From positions 96,347 through 160,346 of the forward strand of contig NC_014819.1 of assembly GCF_000175215.2 (NCBI RefSeq): a stretch of DNA of 64,000 nt, read 5' to 3'. The position numbers and the translations under genes were made by a program. This DNA is from Asticcacaulis excentricus CB 48. GTDB taxonomy: Bacteria > Pseudomonadota > Alphaproteobacteria > Caulobacterales > Caulobacteraceae. Below, one piece after another: positions 48,753 to 57,562 of the stretch. Below the pieces are notes generated by a model. The model had not been told where the DNA came from. It did no database searches and saw nothing but the letters and a program-made list of their open reading frames with translations. Numbering within the stretch: the stretch's first letter is position 1; every line of letters begins with the position of its first letter.

Positions 48753-51113
48753 ATGGATCACGATCAGCATAGCGACGGCGCACCAAAATCCTGCTGTCAC
48801 GGAAAAGCGGAGGGCGGTCAATACACTTGCCCGATGCATCCGGAAATCCGCCAGAGTGGCCCAGGTCAATGTCCGATCTGCCACATGAATCTAGTGCTCG
48901 CGGCCGACAAGCCCGCGGAAAAACCAGCGGAAGCCTCGGACCATGGCCATTGTGAGCACCACGGGCATGGCCACGAACACCATCACAAACTTGCCGCCAA
49001 GCCCGTGTCAGCGCCCAAGGCCGGTGAAGCCGTCATCTACACGTGTCCGATGCACCCGCAGATCCGTCAGGAAGGTCCAGGCTCCTGTCCAATCTGCGGC
49101 ATGGCGCTCGAACCCGAAACGATCACGCTCGAAGAGACCGACAATCCCGAGCTTCGCGACATGACGCGCCGGCTGTGGATTTCCGCAATCCTGTCCGTAC
49201 CTGTGGCGGTTCTGGCTATGGGCGCGCATTTCGGACTATCCGCCCTGGTCCCGGACAGAATTTCCGTCTGGATACAGCTCGTCCTGGCTACGCCCGTCAC
49301 CCTGTGGGGCGGTTGGCCGTTCCTCACGCGCGGCTGGGATTCGCTGAAGACCCGAAACCTCAACATGTTCACCCTGATCGCACTGGGTATCCTGGTCGCT
49401 TGGGGCTATTCGGTCGTCGCCGTCCTAGCGCCGGACGTATTCCCACATATGCCCGGCATGACACCCGATATCTATTTCGAGGCAGCCGCGATCATCACGA
49501 CTCTCGTCCTTGTCGGCCAGGTCCTGGAACTCAAGGCGCGCGCCCAGACCGGGAATGCAATACGGGCCCTCCTGAAGCTGGCCCCGGCGATCGCGCACCG
49601 TATGCAGGACGGAAACGAAGAGACGATACCCTTGGAGCAGGTCCAGCCAGGCGACCTGCTGCGCGTACGACCGGGCGAAAAAATCCCGACCGACGGTGAG
49701 ATCATCGAAGGATCGAGCCACGTCGACGAATCCATGCTGACCGGCGAATCCATGCCCGTCGCCAAACAGGGCGGCGACAAGGTTACAGGCGCCACCGTCA
49801 ACCAGTCCGGAAGTTTCGTCATGCGGGCGACCCGGGTCGGAAACGACACACTACTCGCCCAGATCGTCGCGCGCGTCGGCCAGGCGCAGCGTTCGCGTGC
49901 GCCCGTACAGCGGGTTGCCGATATCGTGTCCGGCTATTTCGTGCCGGCCGTCGTAGTCGTCGCCGTCATGACATTTGTCGCCTGGATAGTCTGGGGTCCA
50001 GATCCCAAACTCGGCCACGCGATCCTCAACGCCATCGCGGTCCTAATCATCGCCTGTCCTTGTGCGCTTGGCTTGGCCACGCCGATGTCGATCATGGCCG
50101 GCACCGGCCGCGCGGCGCGCGAGGGTATTCTCGTCCGCGATGCGGCCGTGCTCGAAGCCTTCGAAGGCGTGGACACACTTGTACTCGATAAGACCGGAAC
50201 GCTCACGGAGGGCAAACCGAAACTGATCGCGGTCAAGGCCACCGGCGGGCTCTCCGACGACCGGCTACTTGCCCTCGCCGCGGCCTTGGAGGCGTCAAGC
50301 GAACATCCGATCGCAGATGCCATCGTTCGGGGTGCCAAGGAGCAGAGCCTGCCAAGTTTGAAGGTCGAGGACTTCCAGTCTCCGACGGGCAAAGGCGTGA
50401 CTGGTAAGGTCGATGGCGCAGCCCTCGCACTTGGCAATTCCGCCCTGGTCGGAGAGAACGCGGAGCTAACCGAACTCGCCCGGCCTTTCCGGGAACAGGG
50501 CCAGACGGCGATCTACGCGGCCGTGGACGGCAAGCCGGCCGGAATCATCGTTGTCGCCGATCCCATCAAGACGTCGACACCGGAAGCGCTGAAAGCCTTG
50601 AGGGCTGAAGGCCTGCGCCTGGTCATGCTGACTGGGGACAACGAGGCTACGGCGCGCGCCGTCGCCAAGACCCTCGGCATCGAGGATGTCGAAGCCGGCG
50701 TGCTGCCCGACCGGAAGGCGGAAGTCATCGAAGGACTGATAGCGAAGGGCCGCAAGGTCGCCATGGCCGGTGACGGCGTCAACGACGCACCCGCCCTCGC
50801 CGCGGCCACGGTTGGCATCGCGATGGGCAACGGAACCGACATCGCCATGGAAAGCGCCGGCATAACCCTCATAAAGGGCGACCTTCGAGGTATCGTTAAG
50901 GCGCGCGGTCTGAGCCAGGCCGTCATGCGCAATATCAAGCAGAACCTGGTGTTCGCCTTCGCCTACAATATGGTGGGCGTACCGATCGCCGCTGGCGTCC
51001 TGTATCCGGCGTTCGGGCTGCTGCTCTCGCCGATCATTGCCTCGGCAGCCATGGCCTTCAGCTCTGCATCTGTAATCGCCAATAGCCTTCGTATTCGCAA
51101 TACCCACCTATGA
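48753..51113 (+). CDS. copA: Cu(I)-type P1B ATPase with two N-terminal CPMHP domains
   Basis: A 786-residue copper exporter. The N-terminus has two heavy-metal-binding motifs, YTCPMHPEIRQSGPGQCPIC (24-43) and YTCPMHPQ...GSCPIC (97-115), separated by a His-rich linker (HGHCEHHGHGHEHHH), instead of HMA domains. The membrane metal site is CPC in ACPCALGLATP (about 434), the copper-group form. DKTGTLTEGKPK (near 478) is the phosphorylation site and GDGVNDAPAL the hinge. It should pump cytosolic Cu(I) to the periplasm, where the cus system takes over. Confidence 0.94.
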   Translation: MDHDQHSDGAPKSCCHGKAEGGQYTCPMHPEIRQSGPGQCPICHMNLVLAADKPAEKPAEASDHGHCEHHGHGHEHHHKLAAKPVSAPKAGEAVIYTCPMHPQIRQEGPGSCPICGMALEPETITLEETDNPELRDMTRRLWISAILSVPVAVLAMGAHFGLSALVPDRISVWIQLVLATPVTLWGGWPFLTRGWDSLKTRNLNMFTLIALGILVAWGYSVVAVLAPDVFPHMPGMTPDIYFEAAAIITTLVLVGQVLELKARAQTGNAIRALLKLAPAIAHRMQDGNEETIPLEQVQPGDLLRVRPGEKIPTDGEIIEGSSHVDESMLTGESMPVAKQGGDKVTGATVNQSGSFVMRATRVGNDTLLAQIVARVGQAQRSRAPVQRVADIVSGYFVPAVVVVAVMTFVAWIVWGPDPKLGHAILNAIAVLIIACPCALGLATPMSIMAGTGRAAREGILVRDAAVLEAFEGVDTLVLDKTGTLTEGKPKLIAVKATGGLSDDRLLALAAALEASSEHPIADAIVRGAKEQSLPSLKVEDFQSPTGKGVTGKVDGAALALGNSALVGENAELTELARPFREQGQTAIYAAVDGKPAGIIVVADPIKTSTPEALKALRAEGLRLVMLTGDNEATARAVAKTLGIEDVEAGVLPDRKAEVIEGLIAKGRKVAMAGDGVNDAPALAAATVGIAMGNGTDIAMESAGITLIKGDLRGIVKARGLSQAVMRNIKQNLVFAFAYNMVGVPIAAGVLYPAFGLLLSPIIASAAMAFSSASVIANSLRIRNTHL

Positions 51114-51422
51114 GTTTCGCCGCTACGCCGCTCGTTTCGTAATTATTGCGCCAGTCAACGCTCTGGGTTCGATTGATGGAACCCTTGCCTCTAATCGTGC
51201 GGATGATGCTAAATGCCGATGCCAAGGTGGCGAAGCTTCGAGCTTTGGCTGTAACTCGTGGATAGCCGTACCGCTGGGGCCTCGCCACAACATGCGCAAG
51301 ACAACATCGAATGTTAGAGTTTATAGCTTAATTTGCGTCCTGACCACTTCACTGGTCCAATAGTTGCATTCCCCTCACGCGCGAACGCAAATTCCCCTTT
51401 TGGGGTCAGATCGGGACAGACA
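51114..51422. other. Gene-free stretch after the copper ATPase
   Basis: About 309 bp with no convincing gene on either strand and no strong hairpin. Frames that are open here lack ribosome sites and continue into the coding strand of the neighbour. It presumably contains the promoter of the acyltransferase gene, but I see no clear hexamers. Confidence 0.4.
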
Positions 51423-52520
51423 ATGCCGCAGAACCTCAAACCGTTGACTGCCTTACGCTTCTTCGCGGCCATGTGGGTCGTCGCATTCCATTTCTGGCCC
51501 AACTTGGGCGTGGTCATGCCGGCGATCGTCGGTAAAGGCTATCTCGGTGTGGAGTTGTTTTTCGTTCTGTCCGGCTTCATCCTCAGCCATGTCTATCTCG
51601 AACGCTTCAAGAACGGGACCTATCACTATGGCGAGTTCATCTGGGCGCGGCTGGCACGCATCTACCCTGTCCATATAGCAATCCTCGTCGGTCTCGGCCT
51701 CCTAATGGCAGGCCTGACCGTCGTCGGCATTCAGGCTGGTGACAAGCTGCTGGTGTGGTCTTCACTGCCCGCCCAAGTGACACTGACCCAAGCATGGGGC
51801 CTCGCGCCTCAGGGCGGCTGGAATCATCCGTCATGGTCGATCTCGGCCGAATGGTTCGCATACCTGACCTTCCCGGCGTTTGCTTTCCTGATGGTCCCCA
51901 TGTGGAACCGGCCTCGCCTTGCCGTGGGACTGGCCGCCGCCTTCCTCATCCTTCTCTATATCGCCTTCGGCTCGATTGCCGGCTTCCCCTTGACCCGCGC
52001 CACCATTCTCTGGGGCGCCCTTAGGATCGTTCCCTGTTTCGCGCTAGGCTGCACGTTGTGGCTTCTCTGGAACACCGGAGCCATCCGCACGCGCGCAATT
52101 GCATCCGGGGTGACTTTGGGCGGGTTCTCCTCGCTTGTCGCATCGACTTTGTTCGGTCTACCCGATTTCGTCAGCGTTCTTGCCTGCGGCGGAATAATCC
52201 TGGGTCTGGGAGCGCTGGCGAGAAATGGATCTTCGATATTGTCGTCGTCCTGGCTGGTCTATCTCGGCGAAGTGAGCTTCGCGGTCTATATGATCTGCAT
52301 CCCATGGCAACTCGTCTTCAGCCGAGGCTTCCAGAAACTTGTCCACATCGATCCGGAACATATGCCGGTAGTATTGTGGCTTATCATGGTCGCCGGCGTC
52401 GTCCCGGTCGCCATCGTTGTCCACCACCTGATTGAGCGACCAGCTCGCAACCTGATGCGCCGCGTCGACTTCAAGCGCGATGCCGTTAATGTCCGTGGAC
52501 GGCTAAAGATAGAATACTAA
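51423..52520 (+). CDS. Acyltransferase-3 family membrane protein
   Basis: A ~365-residue integral membrane acyltransferase, started at the ATG at 51423 (MPQNLKPLTALRFFAA) rather than the longer frame from 51333. The family features are ALRFFAAMWVVAFHF with the key His, GYLGVELFFVLSGFILS, and WARLARIYPVH. About ten membrane helices are expected. It probably acylates an envelope polysaccharide. Like the gene at 35.8 kb it stands beside copper-resistance genes, which may not be chance. Confidence 0.85.
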   Translation: MPQNLKPLTALRFFAAMWVVAFHFWPNLGVVMPAIVGKGYLGVELFFVLSGFILSHVYLERFKNGTYHYGEFIWARLARIYPVHIAILVGLGLLMAGLTVVGIQAGDKLLVWSSLPAQVTLTQAWGLAPQGGWNHPSWSISAEWFAYLTFPAFAFLMVPMWNRPRLAVGLAAAFLILLYIAFGSIAGFPLTRATILWGALRIVPCFALGCTLWLLWNTGAIRTRAIASGVTLGGFSSLVASTLFGLPDFVSVLACGGIILGLGALARNGSSILSSSWLVYLGEVSFAVYMICIPWQLVFSRGFQKLVHIDPEHMPVVLWLIMVAGVVPVAIVVHHLIERPARNLMRRVDFKRDAVNVRGRLKIEY

Positions 52521-52697
52521 TGGCGACCGTTATATTTTGCCGCGTTCACGTCGACGTATCTAACATCCATCGAACAAGTCTTGGCGTGTTTGTCAGCATC
52601 ATTTGATTCACTTAGCGGATATTTGCATTCAAGCCTTAGCCTCGGTATCGATAAACCTCCTCGGGATCCGTAGACCTGAGCGGAAACGGAGGTCGCA

Positions 52698-53195
52698 ATG
52701 GAAGGTCACGAATCCAGCCACGTGAGCCATGACAGGGCGATGCAGGGCAAGGGCCACTATGTCAAATTCTGGATATCCTTGGCCGTCAACGCGGCTCTGA
52801 TGTTCGTCCTTATGTTCGTGATGATCGACACCTTCTCCGAGTTCATTCCGAACCTGAACTTCCTCTACATGGCGTTCGTGATGGCCGCGCCGATGGGTAT
52901 CATCATGTTGGCAAGTATGCCGATGATGTATTCGGACAACCGGAAGAATTTGATTAGTTATGCGGTCCTAGTCTTGCTCTTCGTCGCCAGCTTCGCCTTC
53001 ATCCGCCATCAAACCTTCGTCGGCAACAACGGCTTTCTCGCGTCGATGATTCCGCACCACTCCGGTGCCATCCTGATGTGCCGGAATGCCAAGATCACTG
53101 ACCCTGAAATTGTCACCTTGTGTGGAAACATCGTGAAATCTCAGCGACAGGAGATTGATGAAATGAAAGCTATCCAAGCAAGGAAAAAACCGTAG
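52698..53195 (+). CDS. DUF305-type membrane protein
   Basis: A 165-residue protein with about four hydrophobic segments (23-43, 50-75, 85-105 region) and a C-terminal DUF305 core: FLASMIPHHSGAILMC, DPEIVTLCGNIVKSQ, and EIDEMK. The HH and Met/Cys residues of this motif suggest metal binding. Such proteins are common near copper and silver resistance genes and may help hold metal at the inner membrane. A GGAGG site precedes the ATG. Confidence 0.75.
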   Translation: MEGHESSHVSHDRAMQGKGHYVKFWISLAVNAALMFVLMFVMIDTFSEFIPNLNFLYMAFVMAAPMGIIMLASMPMMYSDNRKNLISYAVLVLLFVASFAFIRHQTFVGNNGFLASMIPHHSGAILMCRNAKITDPEIVTLCGNIVKSQRQEIDEMKAIQARKKP

Positions 53196-53517
53196 ACAGC
53201 GCGTTCGTTCGAAATGGTGCTGCCCCAGTGGAGGACTTTGAGAGCGTGAGCGAACAATTAAGGTATGCGCTCAGTATGTCCTGGCTCGAAGGCGACCGGA
53301 GAAGGTCTATACAGGCACTTTTGAGATAGTGTGAATTCGCTAGATTTTGCTCTCGAAACGCACCAGCGCCTCGAGTTCGCCATAGGGCAGTATCTTGCAT
53401 TCAAATCCGGCACTCGACTAAAGGCTAGGCGGCGCAGTTGTGCAACGACCTCTTCCCTTCGATTATCTGACGCGACCAGATACAGACCATCAGCGGTAAC
53501 TGCGCAGGCAAGGTGAA
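53196..53517. other. Gene-free stretch between DUF305 gene and flavoprotein remnant
   Basis: About 320 bp in which I see no supported gene, RNA or clear promoter. Short open frames on both strands lack ribosome sites. Since the neighbouring flavoprotein is cut off at this boundary, the stretch may be the scar of an earlier rearrangement. Confidence 0.4.
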
Positions 53518-53772
53518 CTACGTGGCATAGTCTTCAAGAAAGTCGGCGAACTCCAGCCGATCAGGCCGCCCTTCGGGATCGCCGGGCATAGCCAAACCGG
53601 GCAGGCCATTGAAGGTCCGCGGCGTAAACAAGGTCAGGGTGTCATAGCGAAACCGCCACGCATCGCCGATCCGCCGGCTGCGATCGAGGATGATGAAATC
53701 AAGCCCAGCCTTCTGAAGATAGTACCCTGCGGACAGTCCCGATTGCCCGGCGCCCAGAACGATTAAATCCAT
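53518..53772 (-). pseudogene. Flavin-dependent oxidoreductase, N-terminal remnant
   Basis: The first ~84 residues of an FAD/NAD(P)-binding monooxygenase-like protein: MDLIVLGAGQSGLSAGYYL with the GxGxxG dinucleotide loop, GDAWRFRYDTLTLFTPR, and GLAMPGDP. Full-length relatives run to 350 residues or more; here a stop follows FLEDYAT and the downstream DNA is unrelated. It starts 50 bp after the P-ATPase stop in the same direction, suggesting the original gene followed the ATPase and lost its 3' end. Confidence 0.65.
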
Positions 53773-53821
53773 GACCGCAGGCACTGCCGGTTTCGAAGGT
53801 TTCGTCGGCCCCTTCTGCCGC

Positions 53822-55825
53822 CTAAGCATCGCGCCCCCCCTTCCAGCCCAGAAGCCGCATGGCATTGGCCGTCACGAAGACCGTCGCGCCTGTGTCCGCC
53901 AAAATCGCGGGCCAAAGCCCTGTGATGCCCAGAACCGTTGTGACCAGAAAAACGGCCTTCAGACCGAGTGCGATCGTGATGTTCTGATAGATGTTGGTCA
54001 TGGTCAGCCTGGAGAGGCCGATCATGTCGGCAATATCCATAACACGACCATGCAGCACGGCCGCATCAGCCGTCTCCAGCGCCACATCCGTCCCGCCTCC
54101 CATGGCGATACCGACATCCGCGGCCGCAAGCGCCGGCGCATCGTTGATACCGTCACCAACCTTCGCGACGACCTCGCCCTGATCCTGCAGATCCTTGACG
54201 ATCATTTGCTTCTCTTCGGGCATCAACTCGGTTCGAGCCTGCATGCCGAGTTGCGAGGCGATGGCCTCACCGGTGCGCTTGTTATCGCCCGTCAGCATGA
54301 GCGTGGTGATGCCCTGACGCTGCAGCGCCCATACCCCGGCCTTGGCGTCTTCGCGCGGCTCGTCGCGCATGGCGATGAAGCCGGCGATCTCGTCATCGAC
54401 GATCAGGACAGACACCGTCTTGCCCTCGTCATTCAGCCGCTGGATGCTTTGGCGCATATTGCCGCCCAGCGGCATGTAGTCTTCGGTCGCCTTGGGTGAA
54501 TAGAGGCGCACGGACTTGCCATCGACCGTACCCGCAACGCCCTTACCGGCCACCGCCTTAGAGCTTTCAGCCGTGCCATGGTCGATATTACGGGCCTTGG
54601 CTTCATTAAGGATAGCGGTCGCGAGCGGATGGCTCGAACCCGCCTCAAGCGTAGCGGCAATGCGCAAGACCTCGCCCTCATCCATCCCATTGCCATGGAT
54701 GTCGGTGAGCTTTGGTTTGCCTTCGGTCAGCGTCCCGGTCTTATCCATGGCGACATAGGTCACCTTGCGGAAGGTCTCCAGAACCGCGCCGCCCTTCATA
54801 AGAAGTCCACGTTTGGCTCCGGCCGATAGCGCCGCTGCGATCGCGGCCGGCGTCGAGATAACCAGCGCGCAGGGACACCCGATCAAAAGCACAGCCAGGC
54901 CCTTGTAGAGCCATTCCGACCAGTCACCGCCAAAGGCCAGGGGCGGAATGACGGTGACGAGGAACGCAAAAACGATGACCCCAGGGGTGTAATATTTGGA
55001 GAAGCCGTCGATGAAGCGCTCGGTCGGCGCCTTGGCCTCCTGCGCATCCTCGACGAGCTTGATCACCCGGGAGATCGTATTGTTCTCGGCGGCAGCGGTC
55101 ACCTTGATACGCAACACGCCTTCCTGATTGATCGTCCCGGCAAAGACCTGATCATCCACCGTCTTGCGCTTCGGCACGGACTCGCCCGTTACCGGCGCCT
55201 CATCGATCGCGCTTTCGCCTTCGACAATCACGCCATCGGCCGGCACGCGGTCGCCGGGGCGCACGACCACTATGGCATCAACCGCCAGCTCTTCAGCCGG
55301 CACCTTGCGCGTCTTGCCGTCACCCTCATCCAGGAGCGCGTCCTTGGGGACAAGTGTCGCCAACTCCCGGATACTGGCCCGGGCCCGATCGGCCGCAATC
55401 CCCTCAAGCAACTCACCCACGAGGAACAGGATGATGACGACAGCCGCCTCTTCGGCGGCATCGATGACGATGGCGCCAATGGCCGCTATCGTCATCAGGG
55501 TCTCGATCGAGAACGGGTAGCCGCGCGCCACGCCTTTGGCCGCGCGCCGAACGATGGGGATCAGGCCGACCATCATGGCCGCCACATAGCCCCAAGGGGC
55601 ACTTTGCGGTATGAGCTTGGCCAGAAGGAAGGCGACAGCGAAGGCGGCGGCGCACAGGAGCGTCAGGCGCGCCTTGGGGCTCTGCCACCACGGTCCATCG
55701 CTCGGGCCGTGGTCGTGGCCGTGCAGACCTTCCAGATCGTCCCCGTGCTTATGGTCGTCGTCATTGGCGGCCTTGCCGCCGGTCTTGCCCTCGGCCTTCG
55801 AGGGCGGGTGGGAATCGTGGGCCAT
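53822..55825 (-). CDS. Zn/Cd/Pb-type P1B ATPase lacking an HMA domain
   Basis: A 667-residue P-type ATPase. Instead of an HMA domain the N-terminus has a ~50-residue His/Asp-rich tail (DDDHKHGDDLEGLHGHDHG). The membrane site is CPC in GCPCALVISTP (about 316), the Zn/Cd/Pb form; DKTGTLTEGKPK and GDGINDAPAL complete the catalytic set. It is the second pump of this class in the window, lying in the czc block, and probably exports Zn or Cd to the periplasm for the RND pump. Confidence 0.92.
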   Translation of the reverse strand: MAHDSHPPSKAEGKTGGKAANDDDHKHGDDLEGLHGHDHGPSDGPWWQSPKARLTLLCAAAFAVAFLLAKLIPQSAPWGYVAAMMVGLIPIVRRAAKGVARGYPFSIETLMTIAAIGAIVIDAAEEAAVVIILFLVGELLEGIAADRARASIRELATLVPKDALLDEGDGKTRKVPAEELAVDAIVVVRPGDRVPADGVIVEGESAIDEAPVTGESVPKRKTVDDQVFAGTINQEGVLRIKVTAAAENNTISRVIKLVEDAQEAKAPTERFIDGFSKYYTPGVIVFAFLVTVIPPLAFGGDWSEWLYKGLAVLLIGCPCALVISTPAAIAAALSAGAKRGLLMKGGAVLETFRKVTYVAMDKTGTLTEGKPKLTDIHGNGMDEGEVLRIAATLEAGSSHPLATAILNEAKARNIDHGTAESSKAVAGKGVAGTVDGKSVRLYSPKATEDYMPLGGNMRQSIQRLNDEGKTVSVLIVDDEIAGFIAMRDEPREDAKAGVWALQRQGITTLMLTGDNKRTGEAIASQLGMQARTELMPEEKQMIVKDLQDQGEVVAKVGDGINDAPALAAADVGIAMGGGTDVALETADAAVLHGRVMDIADMIGLSRLTMTNIYQNITIALGLKAVFLVTTVLGITGLWPAILADTGATVFVTANAMRLLGWKGGRDA

Positions 55826-55842
55826 TTGATGTCCTTTGCGCG

Positions 55843-55872
55843 CGGAAGGGGGAACTCAGCCGCTCCCTTCCG
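55843..55872 (-). terminator. Weak hairpin upstream of the czc-block P-ATPase
   Basis: CGGAAGGG (55843-55850) pairs with 55865-55872 in an 8-bp stem with a 14-base loop, between the small lipoprotein gene and the P-ATPase start. No T-tract follows on the minus strand. It could reduce read-through within the block. Confidence 0.3.
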
Positions 55873-55886
55873 TGGATGTGTCCGAG

Positions 55887-56117
55887 CTATTTGTCCGTGC
55901 TGCCGCTTTGCGACGCTTCGGCTTTCGGGGCCGTGGCGGGGCTCGCCGGCGCGTTCGGCACCTTGACGATCTTGTAGAATTTGTCGCGAGGCGCAGGGGA
56001 CATCTTTACCACCTTGACGGTGTATCCCTTGTCACTCTCAGGCGTGCTGGCACAGGCACCGAGCGTCGTCACGGCCAGGGTCAAAGCCAGCAGGTTTAAG
56101 CGTTTCATCGAATTCAT
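55887..56117 (-). CDS. Small lipoprotein with SPxPxDxxYKIVKVP motif
   Basis: A 76-residue lipoprotein: the signal ends with a TTLGACAS lipobox. The mature part has MSPAPRDKFYKIVKVPNAP and an Ala/Ser/Pro-rich tail. The motif aligns with the small proteins at 40582 (SPNPHDVMPRIVKVP) and 47283 (SPNPHDPTYKIV), so three related proteins accompany three parts of the metal-efflux region. It lies between the exported gene downstream of czcD and the P-ATPase. Unknown function. Confidence 0.65.
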   Translation of the reverse strand: MNSMKRLNLLALTLAVTTLGACASTPESDKGYTVKVVKMSPAPRDKFYKIVKVPNAPASPATAPKAEASQSGSTDK

Positions 56118-56557
56118 CGGGCATTTCCTTCCAGAATTGGCGTGACGAAGGCTTCGTCGAGCGTTTTGCAGACGGCCTCAACGCGGTCGGCGCGCATGCG
56201 CGCGTCATCGCCGTCGCGCAGGCGCTTGACCAGGAGGAGGTCATGGCAGGCCAGACGCGCTTTGCGCTTTTCAGCTTCGGACGTGCTGGTCAAAGCCCGG
56301 CATACGCTTTGCATTTTCTGAACCTCGGTGTTCGATGAATTGCGGATCTGGTTTTTGGTGCGCACGTCGCCGACCCTATAGGCCGTCGAATGGCGCAGCG
56401 GCCATTTGGCCTCCCACATGCACTGCAACTTAGATTTGCGGGCATCTGACTCGGGTCCGGTGGTCTGAGTAGCGGCTTGGGCGAATACCGGGGTCGCCGT
56501 CAGGGAGGCCATCAGCATCGCGCCGATAGCCCCCACTATGGGCAGTTTACGTCTCAT
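56114..56557 (-). CDS. Hypothetical exported protein coupled to CDF transporter
   Basis: A 147-residue exported protein. The ATG at 56557 overlaps the stop of the CDF gene (ATGA), which fixes the start (MRRKLPIVGAIGAMLM). The signal ends near VFAQA. The mature helical, charged part has four cysteines spaced widely (CMWEAKW, SVCRAL, LACHDLL, AVCKTL), so disulfides or metal binding are possible. It overlaps the lipoprotein gene by 4 bp. I do not recognise it; coupling suggests it works with the transporter. Confidence 0.7.
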   Translation of the reverse strand: MRRKLPIVGAIGAMLMASLTATPVFAQAATQTTGPESDARKSKLQCMWEAKWPLRHSTAYRVGDVRTKNQIRNSSNTEVQKMQSVCRALTSTSEAEKRKARLACHDLLLVKRLRDGDDARMRADRVEAVCKTLDEAFVTPILEGNAR

Positions 56558-57495
56558 GTGTCGGTGTCCTTCGACCATGTCGGTGTTTCAATGCCGACGT
56601 GGGTGCGCTCGACCTGCACGGTTGCGTGCGCGATCCCAAACGTCGCGGCGATTTCATGGGCGCGAGCGAGGATGAGCGCCTCGTCCGCCCCCGGATTGAC
56701 CAGAAGATGCGCCGTCAGGCTGTTTTCGCCCGTCGTGACGCTCCAGATGTGAAGATCGTGGACGTCCTTGACCCCGGCGACCGCTGCCAGTTCGGATTCG
56801 ACCTTCTGAAGGTCCACCCCCGCAGGCACACCTTCCAGCAGGACGTGAAAACTCTCTTTGAGAAGCTTCCAGGTTCGCGGCAGCACCCAGAACCCGATCA
56901 GTACCGCCAGGATCGGATCGATCTGCGGTATCTTCGTCACGTAGATCAGGACGGCGGCGATGATGACACCCAGCGAACCCAGCATGTCGGCCAGAACTTC
57001 GAGATAGGCGCCCTTCATGTTCAGGCTTTCGTCCGATCCGCCCTGCAGCACACGCATGCTGACCAGGTTGACGATCAGCCCGAGGACGGCGACGATCAGC
57101 ATGCCTCCCGTCTGGACCTCGGGCGGCTGGTTAAAGCGCTCATAGGCCTCGTAGAGGATGTAGATGGCGACGGCGAAAAGGACGATCGCATTGAAGACCG
57201 CTGCCAGCACTTCGAACCGCCGGTAGCCAAACGTGCGCTTTGAGTCGGCAGCCTTTTTGCCAATCTGAATAGCGATGAAGGCGATGATCAGCGCCATGAC
57301 ATCGGTCATCATGTGCGCGGCGTCCGACAACAGCGCCAGACTATTGAAAACGAAACCACCGATAATCTCGGCAATCATGAACGTTCCGGTCAAGCCGATT
57401 GCGATCAGTAATCGCTTCTCGTTGGCCTGGCGTCCCGCATGTGCATCCCCGGCCATCCCGGCAGATGCGCCCCCCTGACTATGATCGTGCGCCAT
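56554..57495 (-). CDS. czcD: CDF cation-efflux protein (CzcD-type)
   Basis: A 313-residue cation diffusion facilitator with six membrane helices that exchanges cytosolic Zn/Cd/Co for protons. The metal-site motif SDAAHMMTD in helix 2 (HxxxD) and its partner in helix 5 (EVLADMLGSLGV) are present. The N-terminus is His/Gly-rich (MAHDHSQGG). The cytoplasmic domain holds DVHDLHIWSV. It lies after the czcA terminator and heads its own coupled group with two small envelope genes. Confidence 0.92.
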   Translation of the reverse strand: MAHDHSQGGASAGMAGDAHAGRQANEKRLLIAIGLTGTFMIAEIIGGFVFNSLALLSDAAHMMTDVMALIIAFIAIQIGKKAADSKRTFGYRRFEVLAAVFNAIVLFAVAIYILYEAYERFNQPPEVQTGGMLIVAVLGLIVNLVSMRVLQGGSDESLNMKGAYLEVLADMLGSLGVIIAAVLIYVTKIPQIDPILAVLIGFWVLPRTWKLLKESFHVLLEGVPAGVDLQKVESELAAVAGVKDVHDLHIWSVTTGENSLTAHLLVNPGADEALILARAHEIAATFGIAHATVQVERTHVGIETPTWSKDTDT

Positions 57496-57517
57496 AAGCG
57501 CCTCCTTTCAATTGGGG

Positions 57518-57553
57518 AAAAAGAGCGGGGTGCGACGTATGAGGCCGCACCCC
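57518..57553 (-). terminator. Rho-independent terminator after czcA
   Basis: On the minus strand GGGGTGCG (57546-57553) pairs with CGCACCCC (57527-57534), followed after a few bases by TTTTT (57518-57522). It lies just past the czcA stop and separates the czcCBA transcript from the CDF gene. Confidence 0.75.
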
Positions 57554-57562
57554 TCCGTCGAC

